From DSCS01 sp035391585 (lineage in GTDB: Bacteria > Macinerneyibacteriota > Macinerneyibacteria > Macinerneyibacteriales > DSCS01): DNA of 64,000 nt. Numbering within the stretch: position 1 is the first letter of the stretch; each line of letters starts with the position of its first letter. A program made the translations under genes and the position numbers. Under the pieces are notes generated by a model. That model did not search any database and was not told the DNA's origin. It saw only the letters and a program-made list of their open reading frames with translations. Location: NCBI GenBank assembly GCA_964574875.1, contig CAZNOX010000001.1, forward strand, positions 124,001 to 188,000, given 5' to 3'. Shown here piece after piece: positions 41,527 through 51,400 of the stretch.

Positions 41527-42663
41527 TTACCAGCCCGCTTTATAGACGGTATTGGCGCCTTCTCTCATGCGTCCTTCTTTGTCTGTCTGGAACGGAGCAT
41601 AAAAATAGAGGCCGTCTTCCAAAGCCAGGAGAGAAAAGGAGAGAATGGTCTTCAAAAAAGGGTAACGGCGTCTTTCCAGAAAAACTCCCTTTTCGGCGTC
41701 AAAGACATCCACAAATCCGGTTTTTAACTCGGGTATGGGTTTTCGTTCTCCTTTGATCGAGGCTCCGTCCCATTCATATTCAGCATAGCCCCCTGTCCCC
41801 CTCAGAACATAGACCTTTCCGCCCGCAGCGCAGACCCCTTCCGTGGTTCTGGCCCCCTGCATCTGAAAACGTCTGTTGGGAAAGACGACAGGGGCGCTGC
41901 TCAGGATCTCCGTCCATCCGTCTTCGATGGTGTTGATCCAGACAAGCTTCAGGTCTTTGTCATATTTCCTGATCTCATAACGGTCTTTTCGGCCGTTGAA
42001 GACAAAAAAGAGGTTTCCCCGGTCATCTGTATCTTTGATCAGGAGATTCTTCGTCATGGCATCCTGCCCGTCCCGGGCATCACTGTCGATCTTTGCAACC
42101 ATCTTCCCGTCTGTGCCGAGTTTCACCACCAGAGGCATCCGGACCGGCCCGATATAAAAAGCTCCATCAGCTGCATCGACGGATACACCGCCGTATGAAA
42201 CAGAAAAAGAGAGGTCGGAGAAGAGGATGGAATCATCATATTCACACTGGTCATTAAAGCATTCCATCCCGTTTTTCTGAAAGTCAAGGATATAGATCTT
42301 CCCGTTCCCCACGGACAATGACGCCGGCCACTGCACTTCTCCGGGGCCTTTTCCCGATATCAGAGGTTTTTCTGTGAGGAGAGTCATCTCCCGGTTGAAA
42401 AGAGAGATCATGACCGTCTTCCCGTCTGTCTGCGTCAGGGCGGCCAAACGTTGATCTTTATCCGCATCGGCATGCCAAAGTAATAATCTCTTGTCCGGGT
42501 CCAAGGGAAATGCAGCGAGAAGAGCCGCTTCATGCCCGCAATCTTTATCGATCCGTGTGGTGATGAGGCTGACCCCCTCTTTTCTTTCGATCTTCGTGAC
42601 AGGTGATGAACAGGCTCCCAGTATCATGATCATGATTGCAGCATAAAACGCTCTTTTTCTCAT
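41527..42663 (-). CDS. 6-bladed beta-propeller lipoprotein (paralogue 2, divergent)
   Basis: A 378-residue lipoprotein with lipobox LGAC and a propeller-type beta pattern. It keeps the SGKGPGEV motif and the IYILDFQKNG blade that parallel the other two propeller proteins nearby, but elsewhere is more diverged. No catalytic residues are recognisable. The ATG at 42663 has AAAGGAGG upstream; an in-frame ATG 16 codons earlier is not supported. It is divergent from the MATE exporter. Confidence 0.72.
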   Translation of the reverse strand: MRKRAFYAAIMIMILGACSSPVTKIERKEGVSLITTRIDKDCGHEAALLAAFPLDPDKRLLLWHADADKDQRLAALTQTDGKTVMISLFNREMTLLTEKPLISGKGPGEVQWPASLSVGNGKIYILDFQKNGMECFNDQCEYDDSILFSDLSFSVSYGGVSVDAADGAFYIGPVRMPLVVKLGTDGKMVAKIDSDARDGQDAMTKNLLIKDTDDRGNLFFVFNGRKDRYEIRKYDKDLKLVWINTIEDGWTEILSSAPVVFPNRRFQMQGARTTEGVCAAGGKVYVLRGTGGYAEYEWDGASIKGERKPIPELKTGFVDVFDAEKGVFLERRRYPFLKTILSFSLLALEDGLYFYAPFQTDKEGRMREGANTVYKAGW

Positions 42664-42787
42664 CAGTCCTCCTTTGTGAAAAAGACAGGAAAGCGAAACT
42701 TTTTGTTTCACCGGCGTGTATAGTGAAGAGATCCTCTTGTCTTTTCTTCATAAAGAGGCTATTTTCATTCAAGCAAAGGAGTTTTTG

Positions 42788-44146
42788 ATGACCCATGACC
42801 TCACCCGCGGCAATATCCTGAAAAACCTCCTCATGGTCTCGATCCCCACAATGATCGGATTCAGTGCTCAGATGATCTATGATATTGTGGATATTTTCTG
42901 GCTCGGGCGGATATCGGGACAAGCCATTGCCGGGGTTACGGTCTTTTCCACGATCTTCTGGATCGTCGAATCCCTGAACGAGGTCATCGGCGTGAGCTCC
43001 ATCTCCCTCATCTCACAGGCTTTCGGAAAAAAAGACATCCCCGGGACAAACCGGGCCATCGAACAGACGATCACCTTCAAATTCATCGTTGCAGCCCTTG
43101 CCGCCCTCTTTCTGGCTCTCTTCCTCAAACCCATCATGGGGTTCTTCACCGATGCCGCTGTCACATCCATGGGGCTGGAATACGGATACCTTCGTCTCTT
43201 CTTTCTGCCCATTATGTTTTCCTCATATTCAGTGAATACGGCTTTACGCTGTATCGGTGACGCCCGGACCCCCATGTTTATCATGCTGGGGACAAGTCTT
43301 TTCAACCTTATTCTGGACCCCTTCCTCATTTTTGAGACTGTTCCGGTGGTGGGATGCCCCGGAGCCGGGCTGGGGATCTTCGGAGCAGCCCTGGCCACGA
43401 TCTTCTCCCAGACACTTGCTTTTCTCACAGGCTTTGCGCTCCTTTTTTCGGGAAAAAGGGGGATCAAACCCTCATTGAAAAGACTTTTCCGGCTTGACAG
43501 GACGCTGGATAAAAAACTCATGACCATCGGACTTCCCAATGGAGTGGAGATCTTTCTGCGGAACATCTCCATGGCGGCCATTTTAAAATATGTCTCCATC
43601 TTCGGCACAGCCGCTATCGCCGCCTACGGGATCGGAGGGCGCCTCATCGGAATCGCTTTTATGCCGCTCGTGGGGCTCTCCATGGGAGGGTCGGCGATCG
43701 TGGGCCAATGCCTTGGCGCGGAAAACATCTCCAGGGCCAGAGAGACCTGCCGGATCTCAGCGCTTCTATCAGCCTCTGTCATGGCTCTTTTTACGGCTGT
43801 TGCTGTCTTCTGGGGAAAGTTTTTTATCAGGCTTTTTTCAGACAATCCCGAAGTGATCTCCATGGGAGCTGATTTTCTCCGCTATGCGACCTTTGCACTC
43901 ATCTTCATCGGGATCGGATTCGGACTCTCCATTGCATTCTCCGGGTCAGGCTACAACCTTCCCTTTCTCGTTTCGAGTATCATCGGACGCTGGGCGTTTC
44001 AGATCCCGTTTCTCATCATCACCGTGACCCTGCTCAACGCCCCTCTCCTTTTTGTCTGGCTCTCTTTTATCATCGGAGATATCGCTGAACTCTCATCCCT
44101 GGTCCTCTTTTACAGACAGGGAAAATGGCAGACGAAGCGGGTATAA
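42788..44146 (+). CDS. MATE-family multidrug/metabolite exporter
   Basis: A 452-residue inner-membrane protein with 12 hydrophobic segments in two related halves. The family opening NILKNLLMVSIPTMIGF, the DIFWLGR loop and the second-half opening LPNGVEIFLRN match NorM/DinF-type cation antiporters. The substrate is unknown. The ATG at 42788 has AAAGGAG six bases upstream; an in-frame ATG 24 codons earlier is not supported. A terminator hairpin follows the stop. Confidence 0.92.
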   Translation: MTHDLTRGNILKNLLMVSIPTMIGFSAQMIYDIVDIFWLGRISGQAIAGVTVFSTIFWIVESLNEVIGVSSISLISQAFGKKDIPGTNRAIEQTITFKFIVAALAALFLALFLKPIMGFFTDAAVTSMGLEYGYLRLFFLPIMFSSYSVNTALRCIGDARTPMFIMLGTSLFNLILDPFLIFETVPVVGCPGAGLGIFGAALATIFSQTLAFLTGFALLFSGKRGIKPSLKRLFRLDRTLDKKLMTIGLPNGVEIFLRNISMAAILKYVSIFGTAAIAAYGIGGRLIGIAFMPLVGLSMGGSAIVGQCLGAENISRARETCRISALLSASVMALFTAVAVFWGKFFIRLFSDNPEVISMGADFLRYATFALIFIGIGFGLSIAFSGSGYNLPFLVSSIIGRWAFQIPFLIITVTLLNAPLLFVWLSFIIGDIAELSSLVLFYRQGKWQTKRV

Positions 44147-44150
44147 AAAA

Positions 44151-44177
44151 AGGGCCGCTTCCTGAGGAAACGGCCCT
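44151..44177. terminator. Bidirectional terminator between MATE and Ig-like genes
   Basis: A 12-bp stem with one mismatch (44151-44162 with 44166-44177) and a 3-nt loop. An A run on its left gives a full U tract on the minus strand, so it is a canonical terminator for the Ig-like gene. Confidence 0.82.
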
Positions 44178-44200
44178 GTGCTCTTATCGGCTCTGTCCGT

Positions 44201-45151
44201 TCACCATGTCACTTCAATGGGAATGGATCCCAGTTCAAGAGCATCGTCCACATTGGAATCGAAAAAACGGACTTCATATTTCCCCGGCTTGGACGGGGCT
44301 TCCAGCTCCACAGTCCCTTCAGTCTCTTCCATCCCCACATAAGCAAAGGGGTACCCGTATTCACTGTTGTTCTCAGAGCTGGCCACCTGGTCGTTATGAG
44401 GAACATCCGGTGTGACAAAACCGAACCAGGTCCCGTTGCGGAGGAAGACATTGGTCTTGTAAGTCACCTGAAACCGTTCCCCGGCCTTCACAACGCTTTT
44501 GGATGACGAGAGGGATGTCTCAGGCTTGAGAGAAGCCACTTGAAACACGATGCGGGAGATCTCATACCCGGTGGGATCCATGGATGTGTAGGCGCGCAGA
44601 TGATAGGTCCCGGGTTCTGAAGGGGCATCAAACTCCAGATAGTCTTCGCGTTTCGGGTCCATCCCGCCTTCAACGATAAAATAATCCCTCACAGCTTCTC
44701 CGTTGAGTTTCGGAACATCAGCCGAAAACATCCCCACCCAGCACCCGTCCCGGAACTCCGGGTTCATCGTTGAAAAATAGACGGTCATGGGCTCATTGGG
44801 AAAATATCTCAGCTTATTCGCCAGGATATAATGGACCGTGATGGCCTTTTTTTCCAAAACAGTCCCCGGGCTGTCAGGCAGGACAATGGTCAACTCATAG
44901 ACCCCCTGCTTGTCAGGTGTGGTGAAATTGACCTCTTCGCCGTTGACGACCACGGGATACTGTTCCAAAGTCTTTTTTCCGTCGGAGAAAACAGCCAGAA
45001 GAGTCTCAGTCACATCTTTCTGTGCCACGGTGACCCCCAGACGGCTTTGGGGCAGGAAGGTATCGCCGTTCGTCCTGAGTTTCAGTTCGCCGGCCGTGAG
45101 CCCCGCTGCTGTAAAAATGACCAAGAGAATAAGAAGAACTTTGCCTTTCAT
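44201..45151 (-). CDS. Exported protein with tandem Ig-like/discoidin-like beta domains
   Basis: A 316-residue protein with a signal peptide (1-20, ending LTAG). Two clear copies of a ~95-residue beta domain follow (about 115-210 and 220-315). Each has a W-V/F-G-M/F block, a DVP turn and a closing SEPGTYHLRAY or SKPGKYEVRFF strand. An N-terminal third copy (about 25-110) is more diverged. No enzyme motif, so a binding or structural role is likely. A TTGATT/TATAAA promoter and GGAG site precede it, and a strong terminator ends it. Confidence 0.72.
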   Translation of the reverse strand: MKGKVLLILLVIFTAAGLTAGELKLRTNGDTFLPQSRLGVTVAQKDVTETLLAVFSDGKKTLEQYPVVVNGEEVNFTTPDKQGVYELTIVLPDSPGTVLEKKAITVHYILANKLRYFPNEPMTVYFSTMNPEFRDGCWVGMFSADVPKLNGEAVRDYFIVEGGMDPKREDYLEFDAPSEPGTYHLRAYTSMDPTGYEISRIVFQVASLKPETSLSSSKSVVKAGERFQVTYKTNVFLRNGTWFGFVTPDVPHNDQVASSENNSEYGYPFAYVGMEETEGTVELEAPSKPGKYEVRFFDSNVDDALELGSIPIEVTW

Positions 45152-45179
45152 TTCCCGATCTCCTTTCGTTAATCTCCAA

Positions 45180-45207
45180 TTTATATCTTGTTTTTAAAAA
45201 AAATCAA
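45180..45207 (-). promoter_or_regulatory. Promoter of the Ig-like protein gene
   Basis: TTGATT (45207-45202), a 16-nt spacer and TATAAA (45185-45180) on the minus strand, 28 nt before the ATG at 45151. Confidence 0.6.
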
Positions 45208-45274
45208 GGAAAAGAGAGAGGGCATTTTCCCGAAAATCATAAAAAGGAAGGAGAGAGGACAATGACCCCGTCCC

Positions 45275-46279
45275 CTAGTCCAGTTCCGAACGTGTTCCGT
45301 CAGCCCACTCCAGAAAAAGTTTCCCGTCGTGTTCTGAAAACCCGGAGGGAACCGTCTTTTCCTCATTATGGGCATCACCCCTGTCTCTCCATGGAGCAGG
45401 GTAGGGAAGATGAAAGATAAGGTAAGCGGTCTCTTTCATCCGTTCGGGGTCGATATACTGGCCGTAAGCTATACACCATCTCCTGTCGGGACTCACCTCC
45501 AGGAGATCCAGGATCAGAGAGGGATCGCGGTAGAGGATCTTTTCCGGCGCCCCCTTCCGGCGATAATAGATCATCCCGTTACGGGCTTCCACTGAAGTGA
45601 TCTCCATGGTCTTTTCGTGAAAAATGCGGATCTCGCTCAGGCAGGTATCATCCCATTGTGATCCGGAATAGACAGCTGAGATCTTGAGCTCAAGGAGATA
45701 ACAGGACTCATAGGCCTTGGGATACCCCTTGATCATCGAAAAGGCTTCAAAAGCCCGGTCCAGAGTCTCTCTTTTCCCGTCGATCTCATCCCAGGGAAGG
45801 GAGAGCTGAAGAACCTGAAGCTCCCGTGTGTCCTTTATCTTCAGGGAGAGGGGTTCAGAGGCCGGTCTGGTGAGCAGAAGCGGCCCCTGTTCAGTGACAT
45901 ACCCTGAAGGGGTGTATCCCCGTTCCACTGTGAGGGTCAGCTCTTTGACTCGGTTGTTCTTTGAAAAGAGGGCCGGGGACCGGGCAAAGCCGTTGATCAG
46001 AGCCATGGTATCGGCTCCATGGGGGATGATCATGGTGATCGTCTCTCCTGCTCCACTTCCCTCTTTCCCTTCGACCCATGAAGATCCGGCATACCCGTCA
46101 AAAAGATTCTGCATCCGGTAATCCTGCCCCGGTTCTTCAAGTGTCGATGAGGCCCTGTAGATCTCACCCATGTAGTCGCTGAACGTCCGGGACAGAAAAG
46201 TCATCGGAGCCTCCTCACCCCGGAGAGCTCCGGTGAGTGCAACCATGATCATGACAACGACGAAACCTCTTCTTCCCAT
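45275..46279 (-). CDS. Exported protein with an NADase-type glycan-binding (discoidin-like) domain
   Basis: A 334-residue protein with a signal peptide (about 1-23). Residues about 40-200 show the discoidin-like pattern of NADase-type glycan-binding domains: RASSTL, then NLFDG, then SSWVEGKEGSGAGETI. The C-terminal part (about 215-334) is beta-rich and unassigned. The ATG at 46279 has AAAGGAG five bases upstream, better than two earlier in-frame ATGs. It follows a propeller lipoprotein gene 100 nt away. It probably binds a polysaccharide or surface ligand. Confidence 0.72.
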   Translation of the reverse strand: MGRRGFVVVMIMVALTGALRGEEAPMTFLSRTFSDYMGEIYRASSTLEEPGQDYRMQNLFDGYAGSSWVEGKEGSGAGETITMIIPHGADTMALINGFARSPALFSKNNRVKELTLTVERGYTPSGYVTEQGPLLLTRPASEPLSLKIKDTRELQVLQLSLPWDEIDGKRETLDRAFEAFSMIKGYPKAYESCYLLELKISAVYSGSQWDDTCLSEIRIFHEKTMEITSVEARNGMIYYRRKGAPEKILYRDPSLILDLLEVSPDRRWCIAYGQYIDPERMKETAYLIFHLPYPAPWRDRGDAHNEEKTVPSGFSEHDGKLFLEWADGTRSELD

Positions 46280-46379
46280 GAAGACTCCTTTCATCCGGAA
46301 ACAGAGTGTATTCAAGTATAGCAGATCTTCAGCCTGAGCGAAAGGAAAAGCCTGTCATCTCCGGGACTGCTCCGTCTCG

Positions 46380-47456
46380 CTATTCCGTATCAAAGACAAA
46401 CAGAGTGCGAGAGGATCTTTTCTCTGAATCTGGCCACAAAGTCTTCGTGGCTGTCCCGTAATCGACCACAAGAGAGAAGAGTTTCCCCTCTTCGATATCC
46501 ACGAGGACGTTATCCCCCTGGATCTCCTGAGGGCCGGATGGCCTGATCTGCCTGACATAAGCCCCTGTCTTCATATCGTAGACATCAAAATAGTAGTCCA
46601 TGACCCGGTAACGCCACTCTTTATCAAAGTCCTGGCCGTTGGGATTGGCCACATAGAGGAAGCGTCCGTCATTGCGCATGGACGAGATCAGGTAACACCC
46701 CACAGTCCCGTCAGTGATTTCATTGCGGAAATACTCCGGAGAGGGGTATTTTTCAAGCCCTTGTCGTGTAAAAGTCATGATCTTTTCGAGCCGCTTGTCA
46801 TACTTCTCGATACGGTAGGGCTGGCCGTAATATCCCAGGAAGACATCCCCTGTGGCTTGATCCACAGACAGGGTCCCTCCCGGGAGGACTCCCCCCTCAT
46901 ACCTCTTTTCAAAAGGAAGAGAGAGGACCTCGCCTGTCTCTCTGTCCACACGGGAGAGTTTGAACCGGATGGTCCCGGCAAAATAAAAGGCCTCATCCGT
47001 GACTTCGAACGACCAGGGGTTCCCGATCTCATCGGTGAGGGCAAATTCATCCAGATAGGCCCCCTGAAGATCATAGATGTTCACCCGGCGCATGAGCAGA
47101 TCACAAAAATAGATGCGGCTGTCATGGATCCGGATACCCAGATTGTGCATGACTTCCCCGGGGCCCTTTCCCCTGTTCAGTGTGATGTTCTCTTCCTTTC
47201 CTGTGTCGATCTCTTTCACGTGGATGATGTACCGGTCAGGGCGTCTCTCCAGATAGTAGAGCCTTCCCTGAAAGACAGCGGCAGAATAGAAGAGATTATT
47301 GGTGGCCACTTCCGTGGTATCCAGCATCCTTCTGAATGCCACAGTGCGCACTCCCTCCATGGGCCTCTCGTTCTTCTGAATCACCTCTCCCTGCGGGGCA
47401 CATCCCCACACCAGGGAAAGGAGGACAAGGTAAAGACAAGTTACGATCTGTTTCAT
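46380..47456 (-). CDS. 6-bladed beta-propeller lipoprotein (paralogue 3)
   Basis: A 358-residue lipoprotein with lipobox VWGC. Its propeller is closest to the protein at 38.9-40.0 kb: both have RGKGPGE, a GIRI/GVRI blade strand and a ...MRRVNIYDLQGAY / ...MKRLNMFSLDGSF block. The ATG at 47456 has GGAGG seven bases upstream; an earlier in-frame ATG is not supported. It is divergent from mscS. Function unknown; surface binding is likely. Confidence 0.8.
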   Translation of the reverse strand: MKQIVTCLYLVLLSLVWGCAPQGEVIQKNERPMEGVRTVAFRRMLDTTEVATNNLFYSAAVFQGRLYYLERRPDRYIIHVKEIDTGKEENITLNRGKGPGEVMHNLGIRIHDSRIYFCDLLMRRVNIYDLQGAYLDEFALTDEIGNPWSFEVTDEAFYFAGTIRFKLSRVDRETGEVLSLPFEKRYEGGVLPGGTLSVDQATGDVFLGYYGQPYRIEKYDKRLEKIMTFTRQGLEKYPSPEYFRNEITDGTVGCYLISSMRNDGRFLYVANPNGQDFDKEWRYRVMDYYFDVYDMKTGAYVRQIRPSGPQEIQGDNVLVDIEEGKLFSLVVDYGTATKTLWPDSEKRSSRTLFVFDTE

Positions 47457-47595
47457 CAGAAAACCTCCGTTTACTTCATAGGACACATCTTCAATCCTGA
47501 AGTTTCAGGAGAACCGGGAGACTTTCCTTCGATATCTCCCGCAACGATGTCTTTTGTGCTATACTGTCTCATACGTCAATAAGAAAGGAGTCAAA

Positions 47596-48438
47596 ATGGA
47601 AGATCAACTCGCTGCTCTTGTGGACAATGGGGAAAAGCTCTCCGGGATAGCTTTGGCCTGGGCTCCGAAACTTGCCGGCGCCCTGCTTGTCCTTGTCCTC
47701 GGCCTCTGGATCGTGAAACTCTTTATCAAGGGTTTGAAAAAGATGCTTTCCAAAAGAAAGATCGACCCCTCGCTACTCTCTTTTATCGCCAGTTTCCTGG
47801 GAGCGCTTCTGCGGGTCCTTGTTGTGATCAGCGTCATGGGAATGGCAGGGATCCAGATGACCTCCTTTATCGCTCTTCTGGGTGCAGCCGGCCTGGCCAT
47901 GGGCATGGCCCTCTCCGGGACATTACAGAATTTTGCCGGAGGAGTGATCATTCTCATCTTCCGGCCGTTTAATGTGGGGGACTATATCCAGGCCCAGGGC
48001 CATGCGGGAATCGTCAGGGAGATCACCATCTTTACAACCCACCTCAATACAGTGGACAATAAGGTCATCATCCTTCCCAACGGCCCTCTGGCCACCAATG
48101 ACCTGGTCAATTACACGAAAGAAGAGACCCGCCGCATCGACTGGACCTTCGGAATCGCTTACGGTGATAAACTGGATGATTTTAAGAGGGCCTTGAACGA
48201 TTTCATCAAAGAAGACCAACGGATCTTCACTGAGCCGGAACCCTTCATCGGCCTGACAGAACTGGCTGACAGCTCTGTCAACCTGACTGTCCGTGTCTGG
48301 GCGAAGACAAGTGACTATTGGAATATCTTTTTTGAGATGAATGAAAAAGTCTACACCCGGTTTGCCGATTACGGCCTGCATATCCCCTTCCCCCAGATGG
48401 ATATTCATCTCCATCAGGCGCAAGAGGACCGGAAATAA
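47596..48438 (+). CDS. Small-conductance mechanosensitive channel, MscS family
   Basis: A 280-residue inner-membrane channel that opens under turgor stress. There are three hydrophobic segments. The pore helix region has the GAAGLAMGMALSGTLQNFAGG pattern with Gly/Ala packing. The cytosolic beta domain has RPFNVGDYI and the conserved PNG loop (ILPNGPLA). The length matches E. coli MscS (286). The ATG at 47596 has AAAGGAG five bases upstream. A strong terminator follows. Confidence 0.94.
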   Translation: MEDQLAALVDNGEKLSGIALAWAPKLAGALLVLVLGLWIVKLFIKGLKKMLSKRKIDPSLLSFIASFLGALLRVLVVISVMGMAGIQMTSFIALLGAAGLAMGMALSGTLQNFAGGVIILIFRPFNVGDYIQAQGHAGIVREITIFTTHLNTVDNKVIILPNGPLATNDLVNYTKEETRRIDWTFGIAYGDKLDDFKRALNDFIKEDQRIFTEPEPFIGLTELADSSVNLTVRVWAKTSDYWNIFFEMNEKVYTRFADYGLHIPFPQMDIHLHQAQEDRK

Positions 48439-48441
48439 AAA

Positions 48442-48461
48442 GGGGCGCCTTCAGGCGCCCC
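48442..48461. terminator. Terminator between mscS and the tricorn-like gene
   Basis: Perfect 8-bp GC stem (48442-48449 with 48454-48461) and a TTCA loop. U-rich on both strands downstream, so it probably ends both convergent transcripts. Confidence 0.82.
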
Positions 48462-48470
48462 CTCTTATCC

Positions 48471-51400
48471 TTAATTCTCCTGACTGTCCAGCTCTTTCAA
48501 CAGTTCTTTCACCGCTGCTTCAAGCTGCTGGTCACGGCCCCGGGAGATCACTTCGTAATCGGTATCAACCCTGATATCAGGTTCAAGCTGCTGATTTTCC
48601 AGGTAGTTTCCGTTTAAGTCCCTGCCTCCGATCTCCGGGATCCCGAAATTGATCGCCGGATTCTGAAGCCGTTCCCACCAGACAGATGTCATGGTTCCGG
48701 GAACAGGCATCCCCACAAGCTTTCCAAGCCCCAGTGTCTTGTAGGCATAAGGAAACCCATGAGCATCGGAATAGTTTCCTTCACTCATGATGACAATACT
48801 TTTTTTGAACCAGTATCGTGAAGTATCATAACCGTAATCCTGGCCCCGAGGTGTCCAGTGGATATACTTTTTGCCGTTGAGAAGCATCACCAGCTCCTGG
48901 GTCAGGTTTCCCCCGCCATTGAACCGGGTATCCACGATGATACCTTCTGTATGGGCATAGCGTCCGAACATATCATTATAGACAAGGTTATAGCTTGTGG
49001 AATTCATGGACGGGACATGGACATACCCCAGTCTGCCTTCAGAAAGAGTCTCCACGGTCCGCCGGTTCTTTTCAACCCACCGGTTGTAGACGGCCCAGTA
49101 ATCCGAGTTTTCCGCCTTGATAAAGAGCTCCTCGTCACCGGAAAAGATCCCGGGCCTGTTCACGGTCACTTTGACAAATGTCCCTTCTTTATGGTTCAAC
49201 GCGGCAAAATAATCCCTGAGGGAGTGCACAGGTTGTCCGTCGATCTCTTTGATCACAGTCCCTTCCGGAATAGTGGCTCCGGATTTGAAAAAGGGCCCGT
49301 CCGGGATGACCTCTTTGATGATGATCCCGTCTTTGTTTTCATCATCAAAACCGAAAAAGATCCCCAGTGTGGCGACATTGTCGTTCTCCCGGGATGAGAG
49401 CCGGGCATAAGCGCCTGTGTGGGATGCGTTCAACTCCCCGAGCATCTCACTGGCCAGCTCGGCAAAATCAAAGTCATTATTGATAGAGGGCAAAAAGGGC
49501 TCATACTCCCTTTTATACATCTCCCAGTCCACACCGTTCATACCGGGGTCGAAGAACTTCTCCTTCACCTGGCGCCAGATATGTTCGAAGAAATAGGCTC
49601 TCTCTTCCCGGGGTCTCAGAAACTGCTCCGCCTCGAAAGCCACTGATTGTTTTTCACGGGTCATCACATTATAGGAGAGGATCGCTCCCTTGGTAAGGAC
49701 CCATATGGTATCCCGTTTTCCATTGACCGCATAAAGCCTGGTGTCCTCGGGAAATGTCGCGATCTGGGTGTATTCATTCTGCCTGAGGCTGACCTTCCAC
49801 AACTCGGTCTTATCCGTATGCCCGGAGAGGTAATAGAGGCTGTCCCCGTCTTCAGAGAGAAAGGTCCCGGCCAGCTGAGCAGGAAAACGGGTGAGTTTCA
49901 GCGTCCGCTTTTCCAGGTTGTTCCAGTCGATTTCAATCTTTTCGGTCTTTTTTTCTCCGTCTTTTTTCTTCTTTTCCTTGTCATCCTCCGGTTTCTCCTC
50001 TTCCTGACCGAGACGGAGATATTCCTGATACTCTTCGCTGTTCAACGTGGCTTTAAGATAAGCGTCCCGGTTCATGAAGAGAGCATAGACATTATACTCT
50101 TCAAACCATCCGCCGAAACGCCGGGTCCCGTATTTCCCCGTATTGTAGATGATCGCCTGCCCCTTCATCTCCCAGCTGGCGCCCCAGTTGTAATATCCGC
50201 TGTCGGTGAGGTTGAAGACAGGGCCCTTCCCCTGAGCATCCCTCATCCCGATATCATTTGTATTCTTCCCTTTATTAAGCATGTCAAAGATCAGCCATCG
50301 GCTGTCGGGAGACCAGCTGAAAAAAATATCTCCGTCGATATAAGAGTAGTTCCGGTCCCGCTCAAGGATGGTCGTTGCCTTTTTGGAATCAATATCCATG
50401 ACCTTCAGGGTCTGGCGGTCTTCAAGATAGGCGATTTTTTTCCCGTCAGGAGAGAAAAGAGGCTGAAACTCCTCTTGCGGGCCTGCAGCCAGGGGAATCT
50501 CCTCAAGAGCTGTTGAATAGGCCAATGACTTTTCTTTTTTATCAGTCAACCGTGTCATGTAGATGTCCCAGCTTCCGTTCCGTTCAGAGGCATAGACCAC
50601 GGCGCGCCCGTCAGGGCTGAATCCCACCGAGCGTTCCTGTTCCGGTGTATCTGTGATCCGGATGGTCTTTTTAAATTTCGCCGAGGTCACAAAGACATCT
50701 CCCCGGACAACGAAAACGACATCTGATTCATCAGGGGAGACATCAAACTCGGTGACCCCTCCTGTATGGACGATACGGTCCACAGCGTAGTGTTTGGGCT
50801 CATTGATGATCTCCACATCCACTTTCCGGCTCTTCCCGCCGTTCAGGAGGTAGATATCCCCGTGATATCCGTAGCAGAGGGTGTTGTCGTCTGATATGGT
50901 CAGGAAGCGGACAGGATGGCGGTCATGAAAGGTCACCTGTGTGACTTGAGTGGGATCATCCAGAGAAAATGACGCCACGTTGAAATCGCCGAACTGTTCC
51001 GTGAGGTAATAGACCCTCCTCCCGGTATTGTCCAGAACAGGATTACGGTCTTCTCCCTTGAAGCTCGTCAGCATGGTATGGGTCTTGTTTTGAATGTCAT
51101 ACATCCTGATATTTCTGGCCACAGAGGATGTGTGATGCTTTCTCCAGGCATTCTCGCCCCCTTTGAGGTCCTGATAGAGGAGAAAATCTCCATTCTTCGA
51201 GATGACCACTTCTTCAGCCGGTGTTGTCAGGACCTGCCGGACCCGGCTGTCACTGATGGCCACACGGTAAAGCTCATCCAGGTAATAGGCTGGATAGAGG
51301 CGGTTTTCAGGGGCATCCTGGATGTGAGCGCTGAAGAGGATCTCTTTCCCGTCCGGTGTAAATGTGTAGGGAATCTCAGAGCCCGGAAAATTCGTGATGC

